Assembly: GCA_009746045.1 (NCBI GenBank)
Contig: RPFO01000097.1
Coordinates: 102,001 to 166,000, forward strand
Origin: Mesostigma viride
Taxonomy: Eukaryota > Streptophyta > Mesostigmatophyceae > Mesostigmatales > Mesostigmataceae
Reading direction: 5' to 3'
DNA: 64,000 bases
Part shown: piece after piece, positions 1 to 9,822 of the stretch
How positions within the stretch are numbered: the stretch's first letter is position 1
Layout: every line of letters begins with the position of its first letter
Made by a program: the position numbers and the translations under genes
Notes under the pieces: model-generated
What the model was told of the DNA's origin: nothing
The model's input: only the letters and a program-made list of their open reading frames with translations
Database searches by the model: none

Positions 1-5
1 GTATG

Positions 6-211
6 AGTTAGGTTAATATTGTGCGGAAACCTTTTTGCCACTTGGGCTACTCAGGTTCCGCACAATATTACCGGCGATAACCACTCGCCGGACACTCAAG
101 TTCACGACGTCGTGAACTTGAGTGTCCGGCGAGTGGTTATCGCCGGTAATATTGTGCGGAACCTGAGTAGCCCAAGTGGCAAAAAGGTTTCCGCACAATA
201 TTAACCTAACT
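6..211. repeat. 206-bp perfect palindrome, copy 1
   Basis: The sequence reads identically on both strands from AGTTAGGTTAA to TTAACCTAACT, with its centre at 108.5 in CACGACGTCGTG and no spacer. Each half contains a smaller inverted repeat (TAATATTGTGCGGAA and its complement). It is identical to the copy at 453-658. It could extrude as a cruciform or fold as a long hairpin RNA. It has no coding content. It may be a foldback/MITE-type element. Confidence 0.93.
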
Positions 212-452
212 AAGACCTGGATCCTTGCGGGGCGCAGGTTCGAATCCACTCGGAAGCGGATTATTTGGGGAAATAATTCGTTCCGATTTGGCACCCGGCT
301 CTAATCATATTATGCGCACCAAGGAGATGCTCATATTCGATCATATTCATATCGATATTTGCACCATGACGAGATGCTTATATTCGATCATATTCATGCA
401 TACGGGTGTTCCGAGCCTAGTGATTCGTCCTCGCCCCAAGAGGCTAGGTTTT
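212..452. other. Segment between the two palindromes, with a tRNA-like B box
   Basis: This is a 241-bp spacer between the palindromes. It contains GGTTCGAATCC at 237-247, a perfect match to a Pol III B box / tRNA T-loop, but the flanking stem pairs poorly and no A box or tRNA fold is visible. It also holds a short duplicated motif around TATTCGATCATATTCAT (332-349 and 380-396). It may be the core of a tRNA-derived SINE or of a small composite element; the function is unknown. Confidence 0.4.
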
Positions 453-658
453 AGTTAGGTTAATATTGTGCGGAAACCTTTTTGCCACTTGGGCTACTCA
501 GGTTCCGCACAATATTACCGGCGATAACCACTCGCCGGACACTCAAGTTCACGACGTCGTGAACTTGAGTGTCCGGCGAGTGGTTATCGCCGGTAATATT
601 GTGCGGAACCTGAGTAGCCCAAGTGGCAAAAAGGTTTCCGCACAATATTAACCTAACT
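453..658. repeat. 206-bp perfect palindrome, copy 2
   Basis: This is an exact second copy of the palindrome at 6-211, centred at 555.5. The bases GTATG occur just before copy 1 (1-5) and just after copy 2 (659-663). The whole 6-658 block could therefore be one insertion with a 5-bp target duplication, although 5 bp is weak evidence. Confidence 0.93.
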
Positions 659-1190
659 GTATGCCTCGTATTTCGGACGAAATTAGGCAGCGTAGGATAG
701 CATTTGTAGGACATCTTGTTCGCACCAGCCAGGTCGACACCGCCCTTGGTCTGGCCAGCCCCCAGCGGCTTGGCCAGCCAGGGCGGCACATTCTGACCTG
801 GCCTGGCCCCAAGGGCATTCCCAAAAGGGTAGGGAAACCTGTCACGAACTACGTTCAGATGTTGCTGGACGACCTAGTGGTCCCAGCCCAGTTTGAATAC
901 CGCATCCCCTCTCTCTCCCTTCTTTGGACTGCCATGCAGGACAAGACGCGGTGGCAGAAGATTGTCAAGGCTCACACGCCAGACCCTGTGGGCTTAAGCA
1001 TCCCCCCAAGAGGAGGAGGCGTTTTGATGAGTAGTGTAGTAATTAGGCTTTTTCTAGCCTAGATAGCTTAGAGTTAGGTTAGTTCGATTACGCGGCTTCC
1101 TCCACTCCACCCATCCATCATATGGAATATGTGCTACATGATCTCCCAACGGAGGCATGTTATAATATAGAATAATATAATTTAATTTAA
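659..1190 (+). pseudogene. 5'-truncated LINE fragment (RT C-terminus and 3' UTR)
   Basis: The frame from 661 encodes the C-terminal region of a LINE reverse transcriptase polyprotein, including RQRRIAFVGHL and the tract up to KIVKAHTPDPVG. It is nearly identical to the tail of the LINE at 7591-7930. The reading frame breaks near 1000, where the family member continues KPPPPKRRRRFDE-stop. It continues into the family 3' UTR (TTTTGATGAGTAGTGTAG) and the terminal hairpin CTCCCAACGGAG at 1143-1154, ending in an AT-rich tail. The 5' end is cut at the palindrome block. It is a dead fragment. Confidence 0.85.
1143..1154 (+). other. LINE 3'-terminal hairpin (CTCC-CAAC-GGAG)
   Basis: A 4-bp stem with a CAAC loop lies immediately before CATGTTATAAT and the AT-rich tail. 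The same motif recurs at the 3' ends of LINE and ORF1-only elements through the window and is probably the template mark read by the element's reverse transcriptase. Confidence 0.6.
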
Positions 1191-2044
1191 TCATCCATGG
1201 GGGCCATTATGGGCGCACATGCGCGTGGGCCACATGCTAGGCTAAGCCTGACTAATCTACACTACTGGTATATATTCCCTAGTCTGAGGTAGCAGGAGGG
1301 GCCTGCCAGGGCTTGTGGTCAACGTGGATGACCGCCCCCCTCCAGTATTAAGTATACCGGTTTCCCCCCTGCGCTCTGCCGGAGCTGAAGGTAGGTCGGC
1401 CATAGCTCGCGTCGCCGTTGTTGCTGGGCCAGGCGGTCAAGTCGTCGTCCAGCGTGAAGCGAGACCCCGAGAGCTTCTTGCGGCGTTGAAGGAACGACAG
1501 CTTGTCCGCCATGTACTTAAAGGTGAGGAGCGCGGGTGCCGGGCCAGCCTTACCCCGCGCGCGGGGGAGGCGGACAGCCGACATCCGCAGCTCACCACTG
1601 AGTTGCATGGGGGCAAGAAATATGTCGCGCTTAAATGCCGTGAGAAGGCTTGTCGAGGTCTCACCTACTGTACCGGCTGGTCGAAGTGCTTGACGATGAC
1701 ATTGTGGCTGCGCTGGGTGATGTCGGCCTCCTCGCGAAGGTCGAGTGCTTGTTGCTGGAGCTGTGCCGCGATGGTGGAGGTGGTGGAGGTGGTGTGATGC
1801 ATTATAAGCAAGTCCGCCCAGGTGGAGGGAGCATCACTGGCCGGGCCATGCAGCACATGCCGGCTGGGCAGCGATGTGCTTCACCGGGCCTGGGCGGTGA
1901 GGCCTGCGGTGTCATGCAAGCGCTCAAGGGCGGTGGCGGTGCCTTGGAGGCGCTGGTCGAGGTCGAGGAGCTGGGCCGTGATGTCGGCAGTCCGGAGGCG
2001 GAAATGGTGGTGGAGGCGGAGGCGACGGTGGCCGGAATGGAAAG

Positions 2045-2171
2045 AAAGTATAAGTAAGTAAGTAAGTATACTTGCGTGTCATGCGCAAAGGCATGCCACG
2101 GAGTACTATGCTAATCTCATTAGAAAAATAATTACACAAAAGTTTAGACAAATATCGTCCGCATCATGTGC
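2045..2171 (-). mobile_element. 127-bp insertion with (ACTT)n tail inside copy A
   Basis: ATGGAAAG occurs at 2037-2044 and again at 2172-2179, flanking 127 bp that is absent from the homologous element at 63.3 kb. On the minus strand the insert ends in a tandem ACTT tract (AAGT on plus, 2049-2069), as expected of a short 5'-truncated non-LTR insertion or SINE. Confidence 0.5.
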
Positions 2172-2189
2172 ATGGAAAGGTGAGGAAGC

Positions 2190-2819
2190 TCATGCAGCAG
2201 CCAGCGTGCCGCCCAGTGCTGCCACATCGGTAGCAAGGGGGGTCACGTGCTGCTGGAAGGCTTCCGTAAGGATGGGACGGAGTGTGGGGGCAGAGATGGA
2301 TGGAGCCCAGATCTCGCCGTCAGAGCCCATGAGAAGGGAGTTGAGAATGGTGTGCTGGAGTTGGGGTCGGGCGCACCCGAGCAGAGCAGTCGGTGTTAAA
2401 CCAAAATTTGCCGTAGTAACGTCCGGGAGGAGGAGGCGATTGATGTCGTGGAGATGGAGGCACAGGTCGTAAAGCGAGGCGAAGTCCCCCCAGAAGATGC
2501 AATGCAGAGCATGCAGTTGCCGGGGACATTTTGGTCCAGTCGTGATCGTCGACCTTGAAAGGTTGGGGCTGAAAGCGCGGTTCTGTGGGGCGTGAAAACC
2601 CTCCTGTTTTGTCGGCTGAGCGGCTGCGTTTAGGATCAGGCGATGCAGATGGCGAGGCATTGAGCCTGGGAGGGTTCGGGGCGACCACCAGTGCGCGACT
2701 AGTGTCACCGCTGCCTGCCGGACCTGCAATGGCGAAGCTGCAGCCGGAGCTGCAGACGTATTTTCATGGCCGAGCGCAGCCGCCAGGCTGCGTTGCGTCG
2801 AGGAGCGTTTGCTCGTCAT
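2190..2819 (-). pseudogene. ORF1 N-terminal part of element copy A (frameshifted)
   Basis: This is the longest open stretch of copy A, 209 codons from a real ATG. The first 28 residues and the last segment (QQHVTPLATDVAALGGTLAA) match the copy at 62728-63362. The middle (residues about 30-75) is read in a shifted frame compared with that copy. It would be an RNA-binding nucleoprotein in an intact element. It is not functional as read here. Confidence 0.6.
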
Positions 2820-3049
2820 ATATTGCGTATTAGCTTCAAAAAATTATATCAGCATGTGCATCTTAGAAAGACGAAGCGATAGTGATGTTCACAGTCGAAT
2901 TCGGTGCTCAAACGTGAAAGTTATGAGCTCCGCCGTCAGCCATGGCTACCTCGTGGCTCGTGGCTCGGGATGATAGAAGGGTCCTGGAAAAATGGGTAAG
3001 CATGCCATGACCTATCCACATCATGCATTTGCTGGCCGACCCCTTAACG

Positions 3050-3235
3050 GAAGGGGCGCTTTGCGGAGTAGAGTAGTTAGGGTTTTCTACTTTCTAGATT
3101 AGCTTAGAGTTAGCTTAGTTCGGTTTCGCGGATTCTCCCACCTCCATCCATCCAGCAAGGGAATACGTGCTATACATGATCTCCCAACGGAGTCATGTTA
3201 TAATTTATTTTAATTTCATTTAGGTCATTAATTGC
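3050..3235 (+). mobile_element. Diverged LINE 3' end
   Basis: It is homologous to 7940-8105: GCGGAGTAGAGTAGTTAGG, then TAGCTTAGAGTTAGC, then the hairpin CTCCCAACGGAG at 3181-3192 and an AT-rich tail. No coding sequence is retained. Confidence 0.7.
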
Positions 3236-3990
3236 CGGTTGTCAAATTGTCACAATTGTCACAATATTGTCACTTTAGTCACGCCGGCGGACTACCTGCG
3301 GATTGCTTGACGCGGAGTCGCCGAGCTATGTACAAGTTCTGTAACTTACCAAATTAACTCGCTACCAGAACTTTGCCGCCGCGCCATTTTCTACTTCTTT
3401 TCGTACATGGCTTGCGTTGGGTTCATCGACGAGCATCGACGCTCATCGACGGTGCAATTCGACGGCGGAGAATAAGTTCGCCATGTGCAGCACAGCGCGA
3501 CGTACGCAAGAATTTTTCCCCATGAACAACGTGAGATGCAAAGCCCGCATCGCTGACCAGAAATTCCGTCCAACACCGTCGTACAGTACTACCAGTCATC
3601 CGCATATCTCTGCATTTTAATCGTCGAATGCGCAAGTGATCTAGAAAGTAGAAACGTCTCCGCGATGTCCACTTCCGCGACTTCAGTACTTTCCGTCACC
3701 CTTAATTGACATACATGTTGTCGTACAATACTACACAATTACGCCAACAGAAACTTGCATCCAAAAGTATATCTTGATATTGGCATGCCTCTTATTTAAT
3801 GTCAAGGTACCTATTAAGTCAAGGGCCCTCCGACATTGACGCTTTGACAAAAAGAGTCAATTTTACCCCGACTACACGAAAGTTACAAATATCGTCTGCA
3901 CCATGCCCCAACCACACTAGTCACGAGAGGGGATATAGTCCTCATATGAGCTGTCCTCTACTGTAATGCGCATCGATATAATTAAACTTG
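3236..3990. other. Unassigned interval
   Basis: No gene or repeat is recognised, apart from a short run of TCACAATTGTCACAATATTGTC repeats near 3248-3280. Confidence 0.3.
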
Positions 3991-6383
3991 AGCATATATC
4001 ATGTATCATCGCCGTTCTCCCCTGGTGGGCCAGCAGGCATCATTGGCCCTTGCCACTTTTAACACACGTACATTGCTAGCAGATGACGACCATAGCTGCC
4101 GGGTAGAGGAGCTAGTCGCATTTTGCATAGAGCATCGTGTATCTATTCTAGGCGTCCAGGAACACTGTCGCCAGGTGCCATTTGGCACGGTGAGCACTAA
4201 CCGCCTTGCAGGCGGTTGGCGTTTCTACTTCGCTGGAAGTGGGACGCCAGGCCAAGGTGGTGTTGGTCTTTTGTGTTCGCCGTTAAGGCAGTTGCTAGCC
4301 TCAGTACGCTTAAGTTCCTAACACCACGCCTTATGGTAGCCCATTTCACCTCCGTCGAGGGGCGGTCTAAGCACCACCTCACGGTGGGGGTGGGCTATGC
4401 ACCCCATAGTGGTCTACCTGAGTCGGAGCGCCAAGAGTTCTTCGAGTCTTTGCATAACCTTGAGGGGGTCACTGACTCCGGCCCGCCACTTTTTGGTTAT
4501 GCTGCTCGACGCCAATGCTACGCTCCCCGTGGGCACTGCTGGCAGTCGCTTTGCGCCTGCGCTGACACGGAAGCTAACGCCAACACTCCCCTTTTCTCTG
4601 CCTTTTTGCGGGATAGCGGGATGGTTGCTGTCAACTGCCAATTCTAACGTCCCTCACAGGACTTGGTCACTTTTCGTGGCCCTAACGGCCGTCAGGCCTG
4701 TCTGGACTACGTGGTGGTACGGCAGCCCAGGTGCACCTCGGTTCTGGACGCCCGAGTGTTTGACACGCCCACGGTGTGCTCTGACCACCGGTTGGTGCGC
4801 GCGACCCTTCGGCTCCGGTTCCACGTCCCCGCGCGCCGCGCCGCACTGGTCCACCCTGCATGACTGGTCTGCTCTACGCCCGGTCCGGGGAGATCCTGAG
4901 GACTGGACGGACGCCGAGCACGAGCGGAACCGGTGCCGCCAGGAGTACCTGTCGGCCCTGGACGCCCGGGCGGACGTCGACGATCTGGACAAGGGTGCCC
5001 CCAACGCCGCCATTTTTGCGGGCTTTGCGGCCCGTGCCCCGTTGCTGGCGGCCCGGCACCTGCCGGTCATGCCCCGCCGCCGCCCCGGCCCGCTCTACCG
5101 CCAGGACCCCAAGGTCTTGGCCGCCCGGCACCGCCTCAAGCGTAACCGGGACCCGCTGCAGAAACCATTGCTCAAGGCCGCCCTTGTGGAGGCCTACGAG
5201 CACGCTCAGGACGCGGAGGCCAAGGCCTGCAGTGCATCGCGGATGCCAAGGCCTGCCAGGCTCGCAACCAGGGCAAGGACATGTGGTACCACCTCGACCG
5301 GCTCGGCGGCCGGCGGCAGCGCACCCCGGTGGAGCACACGGGGGACGGCACGGCGCCGGTCAGCCTTGACCGCTGGTTGGCCCACAATGTTTCCTTGACC
5401 GGTGGGGCTCGCGCCCCCCCCCCGCCGCTTCACCCCGAGACGGCCGCCCGCCTCGGGGTCGCCAGACCCCCGCCGCCGCCAGCGCCCCCCTCCTCGGCCG
5501 CGGACTACCAAGTCCCCGCCTTGCAGGAGGGCTGCCTTGCCACTGACGACGTCGTCCCCCCCTTCACTTTGAAGGAATTGGACGGCGCCCTTGCTCGCCT
5601 GCGGTACGATGCGGCGGTCGGTGCCGACCACCTTTCTGCTGAGCTGCTGAAGACCCCTGATCCGGCGGTTAGGGATCTTCTGCTGGCGTTCTGCAACCGT
5701 GTCCTGCTCTCTGACGAGCCTCCGCCTGCTGAGTGGCAGACGGCCATCCGCGTCATGCTGTACAAGAAGGGCTCTGCTGCTGACCCCGGCAACTACCGGG
5801 GTGTCTGCCTCCAGAGCGCCGCGCTGAAGGTCTTCATGCGCATGATGCGGCTGCACAGGCTCCGTGCCGCGCTGGACCCACACCTGGGTGAGTCTCAGAT
5901 GGGTTTCCGTCGTGGTCGTAACACTGTCATGGCTGTGTTTGTCGCGCGCCGGTTGATGGAGGAGGTGCGTCGACTTCCCCCTGACAGTTTGCCGCTGGTC
6001 TTCATTTTTGTTGACTATATCAAGGCCTTTGACACGGTTCTCTGGGAGGCTCTTTGGGCCATCCTAGCTCTGGATCGGGTACCACCTGCGTTTATTGCTG
6101 CCATTCGCCGACTGTATGAGGGCTCACAGGCAGTAGTGCGGACTGCGGAGGGCACCACTCCACCATTCCCCCTTCACCACGGGGTGTGGCAAGGTTGTGT
6201 CCTGTCCCCATATATGGGTATACCTGTTCATTATTGTCGTGGATCACGTCATGCGCCGGGCACGTGCGTGCTTTACTGCTCTTAAGGGGTTCGAGCCAGG
6301 CTTGGACATCCTTAACGTGAAAGAGCACGGCGGGGTTAGACCTGGTTACCGCCTTAATTGCCGACCTGATTTATGCGGATGAT

Positions 6384-7094
6384 TAATTAATTAATTAATT
6401 AAACTCGTGCTCCCGTTGGGGAGTCACGGAGCACCGAAGTGCTTTTAATCCCTGTGTGTGCACTACAGGAGAAAGGGCAGAGACCCCCAGTCTCCTTCAT
6501 GCCAAAGGCATGCCACAGCTGCAATCGGGCGCGGCTAGCTAAAAGGACAGGCTAACGATCCGGCAAACTGTGGGTGCAATAAGACCCATGTGAGCATGTC
6601 ATAGCAAGGAGCGTGGGCAAGTAATCTGAACATAGCCAGGGCGTAGCATGGCTGTACTAGAACTAGGCTAAGGCCATGGCTGGTTGTGTACCGTGCGTTG
6701 GCGGCACGTGACTAGGTTTGTTGGCACAGCTAGGCAAACATTCTAGGCATGGCTGCCTTAGCGACAGTGACTCCAATGGTTACAAGCTAGGGCTATTGCT
6801 ATTCTAGCCCGCTGGGGGCGTCCACATCTTGTGGTTGATCATCAGGTCCCCGCCCCTCCAGTACACCTTGGGCTTCTGGGGGTCCTGCTTATGGCGGAGG
6901 TATTCCGGCCACAGGTCGCGTCGCTGCTGTTGCTGAGCGGGGGTTAGGTCGTCATCCAGCGTCCAGGTGAGGTCGTGCAACCGCTTGCGACGAGAGAGGA
7001 ACCGCTGCTTATCCTCAGGGGAGAGGAAGGTGAGCAGGACTGGTGGGGTGGCCGCCTTGTCCCGTGAGTGGGGAAGGCGGTGGCACCCACGCAG
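6384..7094 (-). mobile_element. 711-bp ORF1-only retroelement inserted into the RT catalytic site
   Basis: TGCGGATGAT is duplicated at 6374-6383 and 7095-7104, a 10-bp target duplication. Removing the insert and one repeat restores YADD followed by TTLIES. On the minus strand the insert begins inside an ORF1 C-terminus (LPHSRDKAATPPVLLTF, RRKRLHDLTWTLDDDLT, stop near 6809), then has about 385 bp of 3' UTR, the hairpin CTCCCCAACGGGAG (6410-6423) and a TTAAT-type tail (6384-6402). It is a 5'-truncated insertion in antisense orientation. It carries ORF1 but no reverse transcriptase, so it was mobilised in trans. Confidence 0.9.
6809..7094 (-). pseudogene. ORF1p C-terminal domain of the inserted element
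   Basis: About 95 codons are open on the minus strand, truncated at the insertion boundary. TWTLDDDLTPAQQQQRRDLW and the following KPKVYWRGGDLMINHK correspond to the RRM-to-C-terminal region of L1 ORF1p-like proteins. It aligns with residues encoded near 1430-1560 in copy A. Confidence 0.65.
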
Positions 7095-7956
7095 TGCGGA
7101 TGATACCACCCTCATCGAGAGCCCCGAGCACATTCAGACCTGGCTGGACTGCCTGGGCCTGGAGGCGCGGGCGGTGGGGTTGGAGATTAGTGTCAAAACC
7201 GAGGCGATGGTGATTGGGGCCTCCAGTAAACCACCGCTGCCGCGCCTGCTCGACGGGACGGAGGTCCCGTTCCGCGACCGCTTCAAGCTGTTGGGGAGCT
7301 GGCTTCCTGACACCGCCGACGATGTGGACACCCGCATCGGCCTTGCCTGGGCCAACCTCCGTTCGCTCACACCCTACTGGCGCTCGAAGGGCCTGGGCGG
7401 GCACCGCAAGCGCATGCTCTTCAAGGTCCTCGTCCTCACGGTGCTCACGTATGGCGCCGAGGCGTGGACCCTCCCACCCAAACTGGCAGCTAGGCTAGAC
7501 GGCACGGTTTACAGGATGCTCCGACAGGTCCTTAACGTAGGTTTTTCCGAGCGTCCGTCATCAGAGTCTTTGTATCATGACATGCCTCGTGTTTCGGACG
7601 AGATTAGGCAGCGTAGGATAGCATTTGTAGGACACCTTGCCCGCACCAGCCAGGTCGACACCACCCTTGGTCTGGCCAGCCCCCAGCGGCTTGGCCAGCC
7701 AGGGCGGCACATTCTGACCTGGCCTGGCCCCGAGGACATTCCCAAAAGGGTAGGGAAACCTGTCACGAACTACGTTCAGATGTTGCTGGACGACCTAGTG
7801 GTCCCAGCCCAGTTTGAGCACCGCATCCACTCTCTCTCCCGTCTTTGGACTGCCATGCAGGACAAGACGCGGTGGAAGAAGATTGTCAAGGCGCACACGC
7901 CCGACCCTGTGGGCAAGCCACCTCCCCCCAAGCGGCGGAGGCGTTTTGATGAGTAG

Positions 7957-8105
7957 TGTAGTTAGGATTTTATAGATAGCTTAGAGTTAGGATAGTTCGA
8001 TCACGCGGCTCCCTCCACCCCATCCATCATGGCATATATGTGCTACATGACCTCCCCACGGAGGCATGTTATAATTTAATTTAATTTAATTTTAATATAT
8101 CATGT
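7957..8105 (+). mobile_element. 3' UTR and tail of the 4-8 kb LINE
   Basis: The stop codon is followed by the family 3' UTR, a variant hairpin CCTCCCCACGGAGG at 8051-8064, CATGTTATAATTTAATTTAA and an AT-rich tail. Confidence 0.75.
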
Positions 8106-8115
8106 TGATAGTCAA

Positions 8116-8670
8116 TTAATTAATTAATTAATTAGGGACATAACTCCGTTGGGAGTATATGTAGCACATAGCCCTGAGAAGGGGCATATGAGCCTATAAT
8201 ACATTCTAAGCTACTTCCTGCAAGGGTGGGAATGTAAACAACACTTGCTCTAGGTGCACCAGGGCACCCGCACCCTCATGGTCTATCACGCTATGCCCGG
8301 GTAAGGGGGGGAGCATGCCTGTGAGGGGGAAGATCATCATGGCTATACAAGAGCTATGGCATGGCTTCTCAGCAGAGAGTGACTCCCTGCATGGGCACAA
8401 CATTACTAAATAAGGCTAGGCATCGTCTGGAGTGTGGCACATCATAGGCACACATGTACATGACTAAAAGGCTAGGCCTCAGCTGGTATAGTGCCTGTAG
8501 TAGGCGGGCATGTACAAGGCCACTGTCTAACTATTCTACACTACTGCTGTATTCCCCTAGGCTGGGGCTGGAGTTGCTGGGGCCGCGGTGGTCGAGGGGG
8601 TCGCTTGCCAGGGCTTGTGGCCGACGTAGATGGCCGCCCCCTTCCAGTACACCTGATAGTCCAGTACACC
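8116..8670 (-). mobile_element. 5'-truncated ORF1-only retroelement
   Basis: TGATAGTCAA at 8106-8115 and 8671-8680 is a 10-bp target duplication. Minus-strand order is: a remnant of the ORF1 end (GTGTACTGGAAGGGG near 8650), a long 3' UTR with TGCACCTAGAGCAAGTG, GGGGCATATG-type sequence reversed, the hairpin CTCCCAACGGAG (8144-8155) and a TTAAT tail (8116-8133). The 5' end carries a short CAGTACACCTGATAGTC duplication (8645-8678). Confidence 0.85.
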
Positions 8671-8680
8671 TGATAGTCAA

Positions 8681-9345
8681 TCTGCTTAAATAATATAGAA
8701 AGACAACTATTCACAATCTGCTTACATAATATAGAATGTCATGGTCTAAACTCATGGTTTCCGAAACAACTGCATGTAAAGTATATGGATCAAGGAGACA
8801 ACCAGCGCAGGATGCAAGAGATGGGCTACAGATGCAAATTCTATTACTCGGACACTAACATCAAGGAGACAACCAGTGCAGGCCAGAAATCGGGAGCATC
8901 CGGACCATGGTAGCTCGAGCCTGCCGTTATCTTGTCCGCGTTTTCGAGTCATTCAGGATGATGAACATGTATATGGATAGCAGGACTCAGGCTCATGGCC
9001 AGTGGTGAGGCAGGTTTTCACGCACGCCTTCTTTATCTACAAAGTTTGGTGCCAGTGTGGAAGCAAGTGCTCATTTCGATTGTTTCAACTCATTCTTCTA
9101 TTCATACGTTGAGCGTTCATCGAGATTGCCACCCTTTCCAAGGGATTCTTGGCCAGTCCGTGTTCGCACGGTTTCAATGCACACAAAACAAGAATGAGCC
9201 CTCTTGCCTTAACGAGATCCACCCACTTCTCCATCTCCTGCATGGCTGTATCCATGCATTGCATATGACAGTGTTGGCTGTTATACTTGATTACATGCGG
9301 CAAACAGATACCAAAGAAAGGCGACTAGCTAGACACACAGACACA
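8681..9345. other. Dispersed-repeat interval
   Basis: ATCAAGGAGACAACCA occurs twice (8789-8804 and 8860-8875). About 100 bp around 8870-8975 is the inverted counterpart of 21716-21822 (shared AGCTCGAGCCTGCCGTTATC). No gene is recognised. Confidence 0.55.
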
Positions 9346-9349
9346 TGTA

Positions 9350-9480
9350 CGCCCGCCCGCCCGCCCGCCCGCCCGCCCGCCCGCCCGCCCGCCCGCCCGC
9401 CCGCCCGCCCGCCCGCCCGCCCGCCCGCGCCCGCCCGCCCGCCCGCCCGCCTGCCCGCCCGCCCGCCTGCCCGCCCGCAG
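9350..9480. repeat. (CCCG)n microsatellite
   Basis: It is a nearly uninterrupted CCCG tetranucleotide array with a few single-base variants at its 3' side. The long open frames across it are low-complexity artefacts. Confidence 0.95.
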
Positions 9481-9688
9481 GCACAAATACACGCACCCAT
9501 GTAACCATGTACGCACGAAAACACGCACCCCTTTAAGCACGCACGCACAAAAACACACACTCACCCCTGTCAACATCTCAACCATGAAAAGAGAGAATTA
9601 GAAAATAGAAAGAGACGGCAACCGGCTAAAATTATAAACTTGGGCCAACCACATGCAAACACACAGGAAATGGCAGGGCAGGAAAAAA

Positions 9689-9822
9689 GGGAGGGAGGGA
9701 GGGAGGGAGGGAGGGAGGGAGGGAGGGAGGGAGGGAGGGAGGGAGGGAGGGAGGGAGGGAGGGAGGGAGGGAGGGAGGGAGGGAGGGAGGGAGGGAGGGA
9801 GGGAGGGAGGGAGGGAGGGAAG
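9689..9822. repeat. (GGGA)n microsatellite
   Basis: It is a pure GGGA tetranucleotide array of about 33 units, followed by G-rich sequence that includes a long poly-G run near 9963-9977. Confidence 0.95.

Larger units (their letters stand above)
1191..2958 (-). mobile_element. ORF1-only (HAL1-like) retroelement, copy A, degraded
   Basis: On the minus strand this copy begins near 2958 with a 5' UTR homologous to 62575-62727. Its ORF1 starts at the ATG at 2817-2819 (MTSKRSSTQRSLAAAL) and it ends near 1191, abutting a LINE tail. The ORF1 product is broken by frameshifts: the PKRSRSA basic patch is in another frame near 2620-2640. Downstream on the minus strand (about 2035-1650) is a coiled-coil segment (HHTTSTTSTIAAQLQQQ) and then an RRM/CTD-like segment (about 1605-1350) with LPRARGK and RFTLDDDL. 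That order matches L1 ORF1p (Transposase_22). No reverse transcriptase frame follows. A 127-bp insertion interrupts it at 2045-2171. Confidence 0.7.
4001..7956 (+). pseudogene. Degraded LINE with APE endonuclease and reverse transcriptase
   Basis: This element encoded a nick-making AP-type endonuclease followed by reverse transcriptase. The endonuclease N-terminus is open at 4001-4321 (ATFNTRTLL, ILGVQEHC). Later parts lie in shifted frames: VGVGYAPHSGLPESERQEFF near 4390, MLLDANATL near 4500, and CSDHRLV near 4780. The reverse transcriptase is open at 5281-6235: LYKKGSAADPGNYRGV, motif A FVDYIKAFD near 6006-6032, motif B GVWQGCVLSP near 6183. Frameshifts follow, and motif C YADD is at 6372-6383. 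The frame is then split by the insertion at 6384-7094 and resumes DDTTLIESPEHIQTWLDCL at 7099 through KRRRRFDE-stop at 7956. The C-terminal region (YGAEAWTLPPKL, RQRRIAFVGHL) is typical of RTE/CR1-like LINEs. No ORF1 is joined to it. It is dead because of several frameshifts and the insertion. Confidence 0.85.

Noticed and set aside
77-92. CAATATTACCGG in the palindrome resembles the origin nonanucleotide of CRESS-DNA viruses.
   Set aside because: No Rep-like ORF is nearby and the palindrome is unlike a short viral stem-loop; a 9-base similarity is expected by chance.
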